NCBI RefSeq assembly: GCF_003263515.1
Contig: NZ_JYDE01000021.1
Location: 102,404-166,403 of the forward strand
DNA: 64,000 nt
From: Rahnella inusitata
GTDB lineage: Bacteria; Pseudomonadota; Gammaproteobacteria; Enterobacterales; Enterobacteriaceae
Direction of reading: 5' to 3'
Shown: in pieces, positions 1-13,313 of the stretch
How positions within the stretch are numbered: the stretch's first letter is position 1
How the letters are laid out: each line of letters starts with the position of its first letter
The notes under the pieces: generated by a model
The model's input: only the letters and a program-made list of their open reading frames with translations
Told to the model about the DNA's origin: nothing
Database searches by the model: none
Position numbers and translations under genes: made by a program

Positions 1-531
<531 letters not shown>

Positions 532-807
532 TTAACGAAGATAGGTACGTATTAAAGCAACGGCATCATCAATAGATGCGTCTCGTGATTCTTCTGTGGC
601 ATCTGCACTTTTCAGTTCTTCGCGCAGATGACTTTCCAGCACGCCAGCCATCAGGCCATTGACGGCGCCGCGGATGGCAGAGATTTGCTGTAATACCGGG
701 CTGCAGTCATCTCCACGTTGAAGCGCTAATTCAAGCGCTTCAAGCTGGCCGCGCACGCGTTTGACGCGTGATAAAACCTTTTTCTTTTCAGCGGGGGTAT
801 GTGGCAT
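532..807 (-). CDS. frmR: Formaldehyde-responsive transcriptional repressor FrmR
   Basis: A 91-residue CsoR/RcnR-family four-helix repressor that senses formaldehyde and controls frmRA. The start chosen is the ATG at 807, which gives MPHTPAEKKKVLSRV. It leaves Pro2 as the mature N-terminus and sits 9 bases from AGGAG. A TTG three codons upstream would touch the Shine-Dalgarno sequence. In the E. coli protein Pro2 and Cys35 (counting Met as 1) are crosslinked by formaldehyde. Both are present here, the cysteine in GDDCSPVLQQ, as is the later histidine in VLESHLRE. The length equals the E. coli protein. Two operator-like repeats lie just upstream. Confidence 0.95.
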   Translation of the reverse strand: MPHTPAEKKKVLSRVKRVRGQLEALELALQRGDDCSPVLQQISAIRGAVNGLMAGVLESHLREELKSADATEESRDASIDDAVALIRTYLR

Positions 808-821
808 CGATGGCAACTCCT

Positions 822-868
822 CGTATAGTGGGAGGGAGTATATGATTATACTGTGGGGGAGTATAGTG
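822..868 (-). promoter_or_regulatory. Two tandem FrmR operator-like sites
   Basis: Upstream of frmR there are two similar elements, each an A/T-rich TATA half-site flanking a G-rich core: TATAGTGGGAGGGAGTATA at 824-842 and TATACTGTGGGGGAGTATAG at 847-866. CsoR/RcnR-family repressors, FrmR included, bind G/C tracts flanked by A/T inverted repeats. Position and form therefore fit the frmRA operator. The rest of the 363-base gap to 1171 holds the divergent promoter region of the next operon. Confidence 0.7.
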
Positions 869-1087
869 TAATTTGATCATTAGTCAGATTGTAGAAGGTA
901 TTTCTCCACATCGGGTAATCAAACTCAATTCACGGTAAAACCAGCATCCTTGTCTGTACAAGTTCTTGCCCCCGAATTACACCGTTGTATCGGTTTTGAC
1001 CTGAGGCGATGAATGCTTTAAATTCATTAGCTTACAGTTAATTTCCCTGCGCATTAAAACATTGCTAGCTTTTTTTTCCTAAAATAC

Positions 1088-1118
1088 CTGTACAACTTCT
1101 TATATCTTGTATAACTTT
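1088..1118 (+). promoter_or_regulatory. Direct repeat upstream of ycgZ, possible regulator site
   Basis: The near-identical 9-mers GTACAACTT (1090-1098) and GTATAACTT (1109-1117) are spaced 19 bases apart, about 55-80 bases before the ycgZ start. A further dyad, CTTGTCTGTACAAG, lies at 949-962. In E. coli the equivalent operon is repressed by the MerR-type protein BluR, so these could be BluR-type or promoter elements. No bluR gene is visible in the window and the assignment is a guess from position. Confidence 0.3.
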
Positions 1119-1170
1119 ATGGTCACACACTAAATTATTATTCACACACGTATTAACATAAGGGTTAATC

Positions 1171-1410
1171 ATGCGACAGAATAGATACAATGGATTGTCT
1201 TCGGACACATCCCCTTCACTGTACAGTCAGGTATTTTCTGAGGAAGAGACAATGGGGCGGGTGGTAGTCGAAATTCTGGAGGCAGGCAAGAACCTCAATC
1301 GCAAAGCCCTGTGTTCTAAGCTGTTAAATCGTGTTGAAGCGGCTGGCAGTGAAGAAGAGGAAAGGCATTATTTGAAGCTGATCCGTCTGGTGCTGGAGCG
1401 TGATTCCTAA
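1171..1410 (+). CDS. ycgZ: YcgZ-like regulatory/connector small protein
   Basis: A 79-residue cytoplasmic helical protein. The central part, VVEILEAGKNLNRKALCSKL followed by LNRVEAAGSEEEERHYL, closely matches my recollection of E. coli YcgZ, which has a VTEILKDGRNLSRKSLCAKL stretch in the same place. E. coli YcgZ is a small protein that acts with YmgA and AriR through the Rcs phosphorelay to shift cells toward a biofilm state. The ATG is preceded by AAGGG at good spacing. It is first of four small related genes on the same strand and likely the head of the operon, which faces bluF. Confidence 0.8.
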   Translation: MRQNRYNGLSSDTSPSLYSQVFSEEETMGRVVVEILEAGKNLNRKALCSKLLNRVEAAGSEEEERHYLKLIRLVLERDS

Positions 1411-1594
1411 TCAACAGTGAGTGAGTTATAGAGTTAAAGATTGGCTTCAAAGCATTCCAGTATGACATATTACGCGGGCTTGATTCATTCATAGCCTAAC
1501 AACGTTTTACTGCTTTTGGCGTAAAATAATAACTCTGAACCTGAAGCTCATCTGCCCAAGACCTTTGGCCAGCGTATATTCAGAGGCTGCTAAT

Positions 1595-1888
1595 ATGTAT
1601 AGAAGTACCGAAGAAAAATTAACTGATAAGCTGATTGGTGAGGCGGTGGTTTCCTTGCTGAAATCAAAGAATCCAATATCCACCGACAGACTCATTGCGC
1701 AATTACAGTTTATGGCTGTAAACGCGGATAACATTAATCGAAAAAGCGCCTGCGAACGGGTCATTAACGAGATCCGTCATAATCTGGCTGAAAAGCGTGC
1801 GCAGATCAGCTACGAAGTTCGGGACGTCGACAATGTACGACACTTTTTCAATGCTCAAGGGCCGTCCGATGACCAGAAAAAACACTGA
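1595..1888 (+). CDS. ymgA: YmgA-like small protein
   Basis: A 97-residue protein in the position of ymgA, between the ycgZ-like and ariR-like genes. It has the family layout: a helical segment (LIGEAVVSLLKSKN), a second helix starting DRLIAQLQFM, and a third with NRKSACERVINEIRHNL. The ATG at 1595 has AGAGG about 9 bases upstream. A TTG ten codons earlier is open but lacks a good ribosome binding site. Its end overlaps the probable start of the next gene by about 20 bases, which suggests translational coupling. The YmgA name rests mainly on gene order and is less certain than that of its neighbours. Confidence 0.65.
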   Translation: MYRSTEEKLTDKLIGEAVVSLLKSKNPISTDRLIAQLQFMAVNADNINRKSACERVINEIRHNLAEKRAQISYEVRDVDNVRHFFNAQGPSDDQKKH

Positions 1889-2204
1889 TTCCTCCCGCGC
1901 TGGCACCCCTCATTTCAGCGACGCGATGACATCAAACCAGTCCCGACCGATGACAGGCTCTGTAAGCGGTACAGAAATTTATAAGCATTTTGCTAAAGCG
2001 GGTGAGTTGTACTCCAGCGAAACAGAAGTACTGGGTGCGGCGATCCGCCTTATTATGGCTGAGAAGGGAACGGTGACCAACAAGGCCATCATTTTACACC
2101 TTATTAATCAGCTGGAATGCACGTCAGACGTCGTGCAACTGGATGTTCTGCGCAATGCCCTCGAAATGGTCGTGGGTATGACGCCGGATGATTCCGGTTT
2201 CTGA
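1869..2204 (+). CDS. ariR: AriR/YmgB-family biofilm and acid-resistance small regulator
   Basis: The C-terminal ~75 residues match the AriR/YmgB fold: YKHFAKAGELYSSETEVLGA, then AIILHLINQLECTSDVVQLD, then LRNALEMVVGMTPDD. E. coli AriR has the corresponding [28 protein letters not shown] and LEIVLRYTADD. AriR is a small helical dimer that affects biofilm, acid resistance and Rcs signalling. The start is uncertain. The ATG at 1869 overlaps ymgA and has AAGGG 8 bases upstream; the ATGs at 1926 and 1950 would give lengths nearer the 88 residues of E. coli AriR. I favour 1869 for its ribosome binding site. Confidence 0.75.
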   Translation: MTRKNTDSSRAGTPHFSDAMTSNQSRPMTGSVSGTEIYKHFAKAGELYSSETEVLGAAIRLIMAEKGTVTNKAIILHLINQLECTSDVVQLDVLRNALEMVVGMTPDDSGF

Positions 2205-2314
2205 ATTCGACAGATTTCACGTTTCCATCTTAAATAACATTGCGCTCAGGTTTCAGCATCTGAGCGCAGCGTCTCATTAAACGTTAACAACAGCAGGTCG
2301 CGGAGGGTATTAAA

Positions 2315-2569
2315 ATGCAAGATGTGTCTTATACTCATGTGAAATTGGCCGATTATATTCTGACAGAAGATCCTGAGCTTCTGGTTGGAAATGAAACCGT
2401 CATCCGTATCTATAACAATTTGAAGAATCAGAAAGATAATGTGACCCACAAAGATATTATTCTTTGTCTGATTCAGAAAATTGAGCAGGAAAGCGAATTG
2501 AGTAAGCAGGACGTCTACTTAGAAGCGCTGGAATATGTGGTTTACCGCACGTCGGACGATAACGACTAA
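2315..2569 (+). CDS. Second AriR/YmgB-family small protein
   Basis: An 84-residue paralogue of the preceding AriR-like protein. It shares the VGNETVIRIYNNLKNQKDNV segment, HKDIILCLIQKIEQES and a closing LEALEYVVYRTSDDND, including the acidic C-terminal tail. The ATG follows GGAGG with 8 bases spacing. It lies 110 bases after ariR on the same strand and is the last gene before a strong hairpin, so it probably ends the operon. E. coli has ymgC in this position, but I do not see a clear match to YmgC; this looks like an ariR duplication. Confidence 0.75.
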   Translation: MQDVSYTHVKLADYILTEDPELLVGNETVIRIYNNLKNQKDNVTHKDIILCLIQKIEQESELSKQDVYLEALEYVVYRTSDDND

Positions 2570-2595
2570 TACCGGCGGGGCAGAATTTTGAAGTG

Positions 2596-2635
2596 AGCCC
2601 GGTAACTACCGTTGTTACCGGGCTTATACTTTTCT
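2596..2635. terminator. Bidirectional terminator between the ycgZ-ariR operon and bluF
   Basis: A perfect 11-bp stem, AGCCCGGTAAC paired with GTTACCGGGCT, has a 7-base loop and is followed by a T-rich stretch on the plus strand. It lies between two convergent units, 27 bases after the last small gene and 33 bases beyond the bluF stop, so it can serve both. Confidence 0.8.
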
Positions 2636-2656
2636 TAAGAAGCCATACTCAGGCTG

Positions 2657-3898
2657 TCAGAGGGTTTGATCTCTTAACTGATATTCCTGCTTAACTTCCG
2701 GCCAGGCGACAACCGGCGCGCCATTAAGCCTTGGCGTGGCAAACAGTTCGCCCTGGAAGTTACAAATCCCCGCCGCATCGAGCCACATCCATTCTTCTGG
2801 TTTTTCCACGCCCGTGGCGATAACCGAGACCTCCAGTGAAGAACAGAATCTGATGATCGCCTGTACCACGGCCTGTTTCGGCCCGCTGGTGTGCACATCA
2901 CAAATGATGTTGCGATCAATCATGATCTTGTCCGGCTGACACTGCGTCAGCAGCAACAGCCCGGCCGACCCTGCCCCGAAATCATCAATCGCCAGCCGCA
3001 TTCCCGATGCTTTTAACTGCTTCATGGCCGCGGTAAATTTATCTTCACGAGTAATAACGCCGTTCTCGGTGATCGCCACCACAATCTGCTCCGGCACCAG
3101 GCCATTAGCGGTGATTTCTTGCACCAAAAACTCGACGGCATCCGGCACCATCACCAGCGTCATCGGCAGTAGCTTAATGCACAGCGTTTTATTACTGATG
3201 CCCATCTTATTGGCGAGCGCAAAGGCCAGTTTTTTAGACTTGAGATCGGCTTCGTAAATGGTGGTGCGGGACAGCTGCGAGAAATAGCCCATCGGCGAAC
3301 CGCCGTCCGGACCGCGCAGTGTGGCCTCATAGGAGACAATTTCCTTACTCAGCGGATCGACAATCGGCTGGAAAGCGAAGCTATAATCCTGCATTTCGGG
3401 AAAGATAAATTCTACTTCAGGTTTAAGCGCTTCATCGGCAATGAAAGACCAGGAACCGCTTGGCAGGATTTCAAGATAGTTTTCTTTTTCGCGGGCCTGC
3501 ACAAAGGTGCATAAGAATTGTAATGCCCGGTCATCATAGGTGAGGCGATACTTTGACGTCCCTTTATCGAGGACGGCCTGAAGCACTACATCTTCATGAT
3601 GCTTACGCAAATCAAACAGTTCCATGCCCACATTGCCGAACCGGCGGGAGGGCGCGTAATCGCGCATCAGTTCCACCACGTTATGATGACGACGATCGCG
3701 GCAGATGGTGCTGTAAAGGGCATCGACGGCATCTTCGGGACCTTCCAGCAGCTGGAAGAAATGCGTTCCGTCAAACAGCAGGATGCCGGTAATGCCGGAT
3801 ATTTCGTTCTTAATGCTGGCTTGCGCAACCAGCCCTTCCAGAGAGGCTGACTGAACATGTTCGCTGACATGACTGCGATAAACGAGGGTTAAAAGCAT
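2657..3898 (-). CDS. bluF: Blue-light sensor BluF (BLUF domain plus degenerate EAL domain)
   Basis: A 413-residue protein. Residues 1-95 form a flavin-binding BLUF domain with the key tyrosine (Y7 in LTLVYRSH), Asn31 and the switching glutamine (Q49 in HFFQLLEGP). From about residue 160 there is an EAL-type domain. Its catalytic signature is altered: the EAL triplet reads EAT (SYEATLRGP) and the later motifs read AIDDFGAGSAG and ATGVEKPEEW. E. coli BluF is likewise inactive as a c-di-GMP phosphodiesterase. In blue light it instead binds the MerR-type repressor BluR to release ycgZ-ymgAB-ariR. That target operon lies next door and faces this gene, but no bluR is seen in the window. Confidence 0.92.
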   Translation of the reverse strand: MLLTLVYRSHVSEHVQSASLEGLVAQASIKNEISGITGILLFDGTHFFQLLEGPEDAVDALYSTICRDRRHHNVVELMRDYAPSRRFGNVGMELFDLRKHHEDVVLQAVLDKGTSKYRLTYDDRALQFLCTFVQAREKENYLEILPSGSWSFIADEALKPEVEFIFPEMQDYSFAFQPIVDPLSKEIVSYEATLRGPDGGSPMGYFSQLSRTTIYEADLKSKKLAFALANKMGISNKTLCIKLLPMTLVMVPDAVEFLVQEITANGLVPEQIVVAITENGVITREDKFTAAMKQLKASGMRLAIDDFGAGSAGLLLLTQCQPDKIMIDRNIICDVHTSGPKQAVVQAIIRFCSSLEVSVIATGVEKPEEWMWLDAAGICNFQGELFATPRLNGAPVVAWPEVKQEYQLRDQTL

Positions 3899-4092
3899 TG
3901 AATCTTCCAGAGTGGAAACTTGTAATTACCCATACAATATCAGATATATTTTTTTTATGGAAAAGTCTTAATTGATCAGTTTTACTTACATATTAAGATG
4001 AATAACTGTCACTTCTTATAGATCAGATGATCTCAACTCCCCGGCGTGCAAGGCAAATCGCACACGCATCTGTCACGATTATCCTTTTAGTA

Positions 4093-4677
4093 CTAAGCGT
4101 TCTCCCGCTCTATCATCCGCACGTAGATTGCGCCGAACAATGATAAATCCATTAACAGGGCAAAAGCATAGGGATATCCCTCATGGCTGGTAAACCCCGA
4201 TTGCAGAAGCAGGCATGAAGTCATCGTGAGGGCGGTGGCTGTAATGAGTGCGCCGATCATCACTCCCCGTGAATACCACACCGGTTTTGTTTGTTCTCCT
4301 TTTCTGAGAACCGCTGATAAAACAATCCCCTGTCCGATGCCCGACAGCGCGAGTCCCGGCAACAGCGCTAATCCGTCAAGCCTGTTGTTAACGGTGAGAA
4401 GCAGCAAAAGGCCGGTGGCGGTGATAATAAACCCCAGACAGGTGCGTTTCAGGGGCGTTTTTTGTATTACCATTTTCATCTGGCCGGCAAAAAAGCCCGC
4501 GGATACTGTGCAAAGTAAAACGGGCAGCGGGATCATGCTGAACGGAAAGCTTAGCAGGCCAGTCAGTTTTATCAGCATTACAACCTGAGCAAAAAATCCG
4601 CTACACAGGATCACGCTCGCGTTGATGCGTGCCTCCTCCAGCGGCAGGGGAAACTCATTAATAGCAGAGACTTTCAT
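4093..4677 (-). CDS. Truncated MFS-type multidrug transporter (C-terminal half)
   Basis: A 194-residue hydrophobic protein with about five membrane segments. LPGLALSGIGQGIVLSAVLR resembles the C-terminal half of DHA2-type drug exporters; the N-terminal half and the family's antiporter motifs are missing. The ATG at 4677 has GAGG at 6 bases; a farther upstream ATG at 4722 is poorly placed. It diverges from a LysR gene at 4811, a common regulator-transporter arrangement, which suggests a decayed transporter whose regulator survives. It could be expressed, but function as a transporter is doubtful. Confidence 0.55.
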   Translation of the reverse strand: MKVSAINEFPLPLEEARINASVILCSGFFAQVVMLIKLTGLLSFPFSMIPLPVLLCTVSAGFFAGQMKMVIQKTPLKRTCLGFIITATGLLLLLTVNNRLDGLALLPGLALSGIGQGIVLSAVLRKGEQTKPVWYSRGVMIGALITATALTMTSCLLLQSGFTSHEGYPYAFALLMDLSLFGAIYVRMIERENA

Positions 4678-4810
4678 TTCAGACCTCACTCTATTGATTC
4701 CGGGAGATAACGTTTTCTTCATCCTTGATCGGGAAGTGAGGTGAGCTTATCCTTTATAGAATCCCACGATCAAAGTCATAGATTTCAGGTATGGATGAAA
4801 ATAACTCATC

Positions 4811-6614
<1,804 letters not shown>

Positions 6615-6624
6615 CTGACCCGCT

Positions 6625-6664
6625 AAAAAAAAAGGCCTGCGATATCATGATGATATCGCAGGCC
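6625..6664 (-). terminator. Terminator after the aldo/keto reductase
   Basis: An inverted repeat, GGCCTGCGATATCAT with ATGATATCGCAGGCC (6634-6664), is flanked by a run of A on its left side. That run reads as U in the minus-strand transcript, so this is a strong intrinsic terminator for the reductase gene. It lies between two convergent genes and may also stop the LysR transcript. Confidence 0.85.
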
Positions 6665-6674
6665 ACAACAGATT

Positions 6675-8527
<1,853 letters not shown>

Positions 8528-8863
8528 ATGCACAAAGAAATCATCAGGTCTTTAATCGGCTGGATTGAAGAAAATATCGACAAGCCGTTAAAAATTCGGG
8601 ATGTCGCTGAAAAATCCGGCTATTCCAAATGGCACTTGCAGAGGATGTTTCAGCAGGAGACAGGCCACACGCTGGGGAATTATATCCGTGACCGTAAGCT
8701 GGCGCTGGCCGCAGATGAGCTTCTTCATACTAAAAATCCGGTGGTCGATATTTCATATAAATACGGATATGACTCACAGCAGTCTTTTTCGCGAACTTTT
8801 TCCCGGAAATACAGCTTACCGCCTCAGGCCTACAGGAGAATGCATCAGTCACATCCAGCGTAA
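8528..8863 (+). CDS. MarA/SoxS/RamA-like AraC-family activator
   Basis: A 111-residue stand-alone AraC-type DNA-binding protein with two helix-turn-helix motifs: IRDVAEKSGYSKWHLQRMFQ and VVDISYKYGYDSQQSFSRTF. The first helix-turn-helix has the YSKWHLQR sequence typical of MarA, SoxS, RamA and RarA. There is no effector domain, so activity is set by expression level, as in that family. The ATG at 8528 is preceded by AGAGG; a GTG one codon earlier is an alternative. It lies 67 bases upstream of an RND efflux pair on the same strand, and proteins of this kind activate acrAB or oqxAB. Control of the adjoining pump is therefore likely. Confidence 0.85.
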   Translation: MHKEIIRSLIGWIEENIDKPLKIRDVAEKSGYSKWHLQRMFQQETGHTLGNYIRDRKLALAADELLHTKNPVVDISYKYGYDSQQSFSRTFSRKYSLPPQAYRRMHQSHPA

Positions 8864-8930
8864 TTATGTTGAGTTTTTATTGGGCGCTTTTTTGCATTAA
8901 TCATTACGTTGTTATTTGAGGTGGGAATTC

Positions 8931-10082
8931 ATGAATCATTTAGGGCTTTTAAAGCCTTTGGCAGCCTTTTGTCTGTTATCAGGGAGTTGGGTATTAACCG
9001 GGTGTGATGAGAGCGGAAATAACGCCTCTGCGCAGCAAAAATTAACCGACGTTAACGTCATAAAACTCACCACTGCGCCGCTGAAGATGACCTCTGAATT
9101 ACCGGGAAGAACGTCTGCGCTGCGTATTGCCGAGGTGCGTCCGCAGGTGTCCGGGATTATTCAAAAACGGTTATTCACCGAAGGCAGCGATGTGAATGCA
9201 GGGCAGGCGCTGTACCAGATTGACCCCGCGCCGTATCAGGCCGTTCTGGACAGCGCTTTGGGAAACCTCGCACAAGCCGAGGCCAGCGCGCGGATCGCAG
9301 TAACCACGGTGAATCGTTACCGCACGCTGACCGGCACGCATTACATCAGCCAGCAGGATTTCGATCAGGCGCAGGCCACTGCCCAACAGGCTCAGGCCGC
9401 GGTCGTCGCAGCCAAAGCAGCAGTGAAATCAGCCCGTATTAATCTGCAATACACCACCGTCACGTCGCCGATTGCCGGGCGGATCGGGCGCTCTTCGGTG
9501 ACAGAAGGGGCGCTGGTGCAAAACGCGCAAACTTCCTCGCTGACGACCGTTCAGCAGCTGGATCAGATGTATGTCGATGTTACCCAGTCGGGGGAGGAAT
9601 TCCTGCGCCTGCGTCAGGCGATGTCGGACGGCGAAATTAAACAAACCGCCGGTAACGCCGAGGTGACCGTGATGCTCTCTGACGGCAGTATCTATGCGCC
9701 AAAAGGCGCGCTGGAATTCTCCGATGTCACCGTCGATGAAACCACGGGTTCTATTACCCTGCGCGCGGTGATCCCCAATCCTCAGCACCGTTTACTGCCC
9801 GGCATGTTTGTCCGTGCGCGGCTGGACGAGGGCGTTATTCCGACCGCATTGCTGGTGCCGCAGGTGGCCGTCACCCGTAATCCGCGCGGTGAGGCGACCG
9901 CACTGGTGGTCGGTGCGGATAACAAAGTGGCGCTGAAAAACATCACCACCGGCAAAGCGCTGGATGACCAATGGCAGGTGCTGTCCGGTCTGTCGGCGGG
10001 CGATCGCGTGGTGGTATCAGGTGTACAGAAAATCAAGCCGGGAGAGGCCGTCGAGCCTCATGAGCAGCCAGCAAAGTCTTAA
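8931..10082 (+). CDS. RND efflux periplasmic adaptor lipoprotein (AcrA/MexA-like)
   Basis: A 383-residue membrane fusion protein. A lipoprotein signal ends at WVLTGC, so the protein is anchored in the inner membrane by lipid. The following domains are in the usual order: a biotinyl-lipoyl half (VRPQVSGIIQKRLFTEGSDV), an alpha-hairpin (about residues 95-165), the second lipoyl half (YTTVTSPIAGRIGRSSVTEG), and beta-barrel and membrane-proximal domains. The ATG at 8931 has GAGG upstream; a TTG five codons earlier is inside that site. It lies 17 bases before the pump gene, so the two form an operon. The closest kin are AcrA/AcrE rather than OqxA. No TolC gene is here; the pump presumably uses the chromosomal TolC. 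Confidence 0.92.
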   Translation: MNHLGLLKPLAAFCLLSGSWVLTGCDESGNNASAQQKLTDVNVIKLTTAPLKMTSELPGRTSALRIAEVRPQVSGIIQKRLFTEGSDVNAGQALYQIDPAPYQAVLDSALGNLAQAEASARIAVTTVNRYRTLTGTHYISQQDFDQAQATAQQAQAAVVAAKAAVKSARINLQYTTVTSPIAGRIGRSSVTEGALVQNAQTSSLTTVQQLDQMYVDVTQSGEEFLRLRQAMSDGEIKQTAGNAEVTVMLSDGSIYAPKGALEFSDVTVDETTGSITLRAVIPNPQHRLLPGMFVRARLDEGVIPTALLVPQVAVTRNPRGEATALVVGADNKVALKNITTGKALDDQWQVLSGLSAGDRVVVSGVQKIKPGEAVEPHEQPAKS

Positions 10083-10099
10083 TCAGGGAACGCTGAAAT

Positions 10100-13000
10100 A
10101 TGTCTAAATTCTTTATCGATCGCCCCATCTTTGCCTGGGTGATTGCCATCATTGTGATGCTCGCTGGCGCGATTTCCATCCTCAATTTGCCGGTTGAACA
10201 ATATCCAAGCGTTGCGCCCCCGGCGGTGCAGATCCGCGCGCAGTATCCCGGCGCGGATGCGACGACTTTGCAGAACTCGGTAACGCAGGTCATCGAACAA
10301 AACATGAATGGCCTCGATGGCCTGATGTATATGTCATCGACCAGCGACTCATCGGGCACGTTGCAGCTCACGCTGTCGTTCAAAACCGGCACCGATGCGG
10401 ATATCGCACAGGTTCAGGTGCAGAATAAATTGCAGCTGGCCACGCCGCTGTTGCCTTCTGAAGTGCAGCAGCAGGGGATCACCGTCAGAAAATCGTCCAG
10501 CACCTTCATGATGGTGGTCGGTTTTGTGAACAGCAACGGCACGATGACTCAGCAGGATATTTCGGATTACGTGGGCTCGAATATCAAAGATCCGATTAGC
10601 CGCATTGACGGCGTCGGCGATACGCAGATTTTCGGCTCGCAGTACGCTATGCGCATCTGGCTGGATCCGAACAAGCTGAACAATTTCCAGCTCACGCCGG
10701 TGGATGTCATCGCCGAGCTGAACACCCAGAATGCGCAGGTGGCCGCCGGGCAGATTGGCGGAGCACCGCCGGTGCCGGGGCAGCAGCTCAATGCTTCCCT
10801 GATTGCGCAAACCCGCCTGATTTCACCGGATGAATTCGGCGATATTTTGCTGAAAGTGAACGCCGACGGTTCTCAGGTGCGGTTGCATGACGTCGCCCGT
10901 ATTGAGCGCGGCGGTGAGGATTATCAGTTTGTGGTGAAAATCAACGGACAACCGGCATCAGCATTGGGGATCCAGCTGGCAACCGGGGCTAACGCGCTTG
11001 ATACCGCGGCGGCTGTGCGCACTGAACTGGAACAGCTGCGCCCGTTCTTCCCGGACGGCCTGCAGGTGGTGTACCCGTACGACACGACGCCGTTTATCAA
11101 AATCTCGATTAATGAGGTGGTGAAAACGCTGTTCGAAGCCATTGTGCTGGTGTTTCTGGTGATGTTCCTGTTCCTGCAAAACTTCCGCGCAACGCTGATC
11201 CCGACGATCGCCGTACCGGTAGTACTGCTGGGCACCTTCGGCATTCTGGCGGCCTGTGGTTTTACCATCAACACCCTGACCATGTTTGGCATGGTGCTGG
11301 CCATCGGCCTGCTGGTTGATGACGCCATTGTGGTGGTGGAGAACGTCGAGCGCGTAATGGCCGAGGAGGGGCTGTCGCCAAAAGCGGCGACGCGTAAATC
11401 AATGGAGCAGATCCAGGGCGCGCTGGTCGGCATTGCACTGGTGCTCTCGGCGGTGTTTGTGCCAATGGCATTCTTCGGCGGCACAACCGGCGTTATCTAC
11501 CGTCAGTTCTCCATCACGATCGTGTCAGCAATGGCGCTGTCGGTGTTTGTTGCACTGATCCTCACGCCTGCGCTGTGCGTCACGTTGCTCAAACCTGTTA
11601 CAAAAGGCGAACACGGCAAAACCACCGGATTCTTTGGCTGGTTCAACCGCAAGTTTGACCAGAGTACGCAGCATTACACGTCTTCGGTCGCGCGAATTTT
11701 ACAAAGCTCCGGACGCTATATCGTGATTTATCTGCTGATCGTCGCGGGCATGGTGGCGATGTTTGTTCATCTGCCGACGTCTTTTCTGCCGGAAGAAGAT
11801 CAGGGCGTACTGGCAACTCAGGCCATTTTACCGGCGGGTGCGACGCAGGAACGGACGCAGAAAGTGCTCGATATCATTACCGATCACTATCTGCATGACG
11901 AAAAAAGCAACGTGGCTAACGTTCTGACGGTCAACGGTTACGGTTTTGCCGGACGCGGGCAGAATGTCGGCATTGCCTTTGTCGGCCTGAAAGACTGGAG
12001 CGAGCGGCCAGGGGATGACAACAAAGTCACCGCGATTGTGCAACGTGCCAATGCGACGTTTTCAAAAATCATCGACGGCACCGTTGTGGCCTTTAATTTG
12101 CCGCCGATTATCGCGCTCGGTAACGCCACTGGTTTTGATTTTGAGCTGATCGACCGGGGCAATCTGGGGCACGAGAAACTGCTGGAAGCGCGTAACCAAC
12201 TGCTGGCGCTGGCGGCGCAGCATCCTGACGTGCTGATGGCGGTGCGTGCGAACGGCATGGAAGATACGCCACAGTACAAAGTGACCATCGATCAGGAAAA
12301 AGCCAAAGCGCTGGGGCTGTCACTGGCGGATATCAACACCACGCTGTCCGCTGCGTGGGGCGGCAGTTATGTTAACGACTTCGTCGATAATGGCCGCGTC
12401 AAGAAAGTTTATGTGATGAGTGATGCGCAGTACCGCATGATGCCGGACGATCTCAACGACTGGTTCGTGCGTGCCACTAACGGCAAAATGGTACCGTTCG
12501 CCAGCTTCTCCACCGCAAAATGGGTTTACGGTTCACCGCGTCTGGAGCGCTATAACGGCCTGTCTTCTCTGGAGATTCTGGGTCAACCCGCACCGGGGAA
12601 AAGTTCGGGCGAAGCGATGGCGCTGATGGAAGAACTGGCAACGCAACTGCCAGCGGGTATCAGCCATGACTGGACGGGAATGTCCTATCAGGAACGCATG
12701 AGCGGCGAACAGGCACCGGCGCTGTATGCCATTTCGCTGGTGGTGGTTTTCCTCTGTCTGGCGGCATTGTATGAGAGCTGGTCGATCCCGTTCTCGGTCA
12801 TGCTGGTGGTGCCGCTGGGCGTGGTCGGTGCGTTACTGGCGACCAGCCTGCGCGGGCTGAATAATGACGTGTACTTCGTGGTCGGGCTGCTGACCACAAT
12901 CGGGCTGGCGGCCAAAAACGCCATCCTGATCGTCGAGTTCGCCAACGATCTGATGCTTAAAGAAGGCAAGCCGCTGATTGAAGCAACGCTGGAGGCGGTG

Positions 13001-13225
13001 CGGATGCGTTTACGCCCGATCCTGATGACCTCACTGGCGTTTATTCTCGGGGTTCTGCCGCTGGCGATCAGCAACGGTGCGGGTTCCGGCGCACAGAATG
13101 CCGTCGGTACCGGCGTGATGGGCGGGATGATTTCCGCCACGTTGCTCGCGATCTTCTTCGTGCCGGTGTTTTTCGTGGTGGTGCGTCGTCGTTTCAGTAA
13201 AACCGCGAGTACGGGCGAAGAGTAA
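10100..13225 (+). CDS. RND multidrug efflux pump, inner membrane subunit (AcrB/AcrF-like)
   Basis: A 1041-residue hydrophobic/amphiphilic efflux transporter, close to AcrB in length (1049). It begins [17 protein letters not shown] and has the proton-relay Asp pair in [16 protein letters not shown] and the TM10 Lys in [16 protein letters not shown]. Two large periplasmic porter/docking loops separate TM1-2 and TM7-8. As in AcrB, it should work as a trimer with the adaptor encoded upstream, exporting amphiphilic drugs from the periplasm. It ends in a hairpin terminator at 13269. No defect is seen. Confidence 0.95.
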   Translation: MSKFFIDRPIFAWVIAIIVMLAGAISILNLPVEQYPSVAPPAVQIRAQYPGADATTLQNSVTQVIEQNMNGLDGLMYMSSTSDSSGTLQLTLSFKTGTDADIAQVQVQNKLQLATPLLPSEVQQQGITVRKSSSTFMMVVGFVNSNGTMTQQDISDYVGSNIKDPISRIDGVGDTQIFGSQYAMRIWLDPNKLNNFQLTPVDVIAELNTQNAQVAAGQIGGAPPVPGQQLNASLIAQTRLISPDEFGDILLKVNADGSQVRLHDVARIERGGEDYQFVVKINGQPASALGIQLATGANALDTAAAVRTELEQLRPFFPDGLQVVYPYDTTPFIKISINEVVKTLFEAIVLVFLVMFLFLQNFRATLIPTIAVPVVLLGTFGILAACGFTINTLTMFGMVLAIGLLVDDAIVVVENVERVMAEEGLSPKAATRKSMEQIQGALVGIALVLSAVFVPMAFFGGTTGVIYRQFSITIVSAMALSVFVALILTPALCVTLLKPVTKGEHGKTTGFFGWFNRKFDQSTQHYTSSVARILQSSGRYIVIYLLIVAGMVAMFVHLPTSFLPEEDQGVLATQAILPAGATQERTQKVLDIITDHYLHDEKSNVANVLTVNGYGFAGRGQNVGIAFVGLKDWSERPGDDNKVTAIVQRANATFSKIIDGTVVAFNLPPIIALGNATGFDFELIDRGNLGHEKLLEARNQLLALAAQHPDVLMAVRANGMEDTPQYKVTIDQEKAKALGLSLADINTTLSAAWGGSYVNDFVDNGRVKKVYVMSDAQYRMMPDDLNDWFVRATNGKMVPFASFSTAKWVYGSPRLERYNGLSSLEILGQPAPGKSSGEAMALMEELATQLPAGISHDWTGMSYQERMSGEQAPALYAISLVVVFLCLAALYESWSIPFSVMLVVPLGVVGALLATSLRGLNNDVYFVVGLLTTIGLAAKNAILIVEFANDLMLKEGKPLIEATLEAVRMRLRPILMTSLAFILGVLPLAISNGAGSGAQNAVGTGVMGGMISATLLAIFFVPVFFVVVRRRFSKTASTGEE

Positions 13226-13268
13226 AAATTAGCGCGGTTACCGGTTAAGGCACCGTCGTTAATCAGGG

Positions 13269-13300
13269 GAAGCGGAGGAAGATATTTCCTCCGCTTCTTC
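13269..13300. terminator. Terminator after the RND operon
   Basis: GAAGCGGAGGAA pairs with TTCCTCCGCTTC around a short loop at 13269-13297. It sits between the pump gene and a convergent small membrane-protein gene and can serve either. Confidence 0.7.
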
Positions 13301-13313
13301 ATTGTGTCAGCTT

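Noticed and set aside
8916..13225. Possibility that the RND pair is OqxAB with RarA upstream
   Set aside because: The activator position fits, but the adaptor and pump sequences (for example the LTGC lipobox, the VRPQVSGIIQKRLF segment and the pump start) are closer to AcrAB/AcrEF than to OqxAB.
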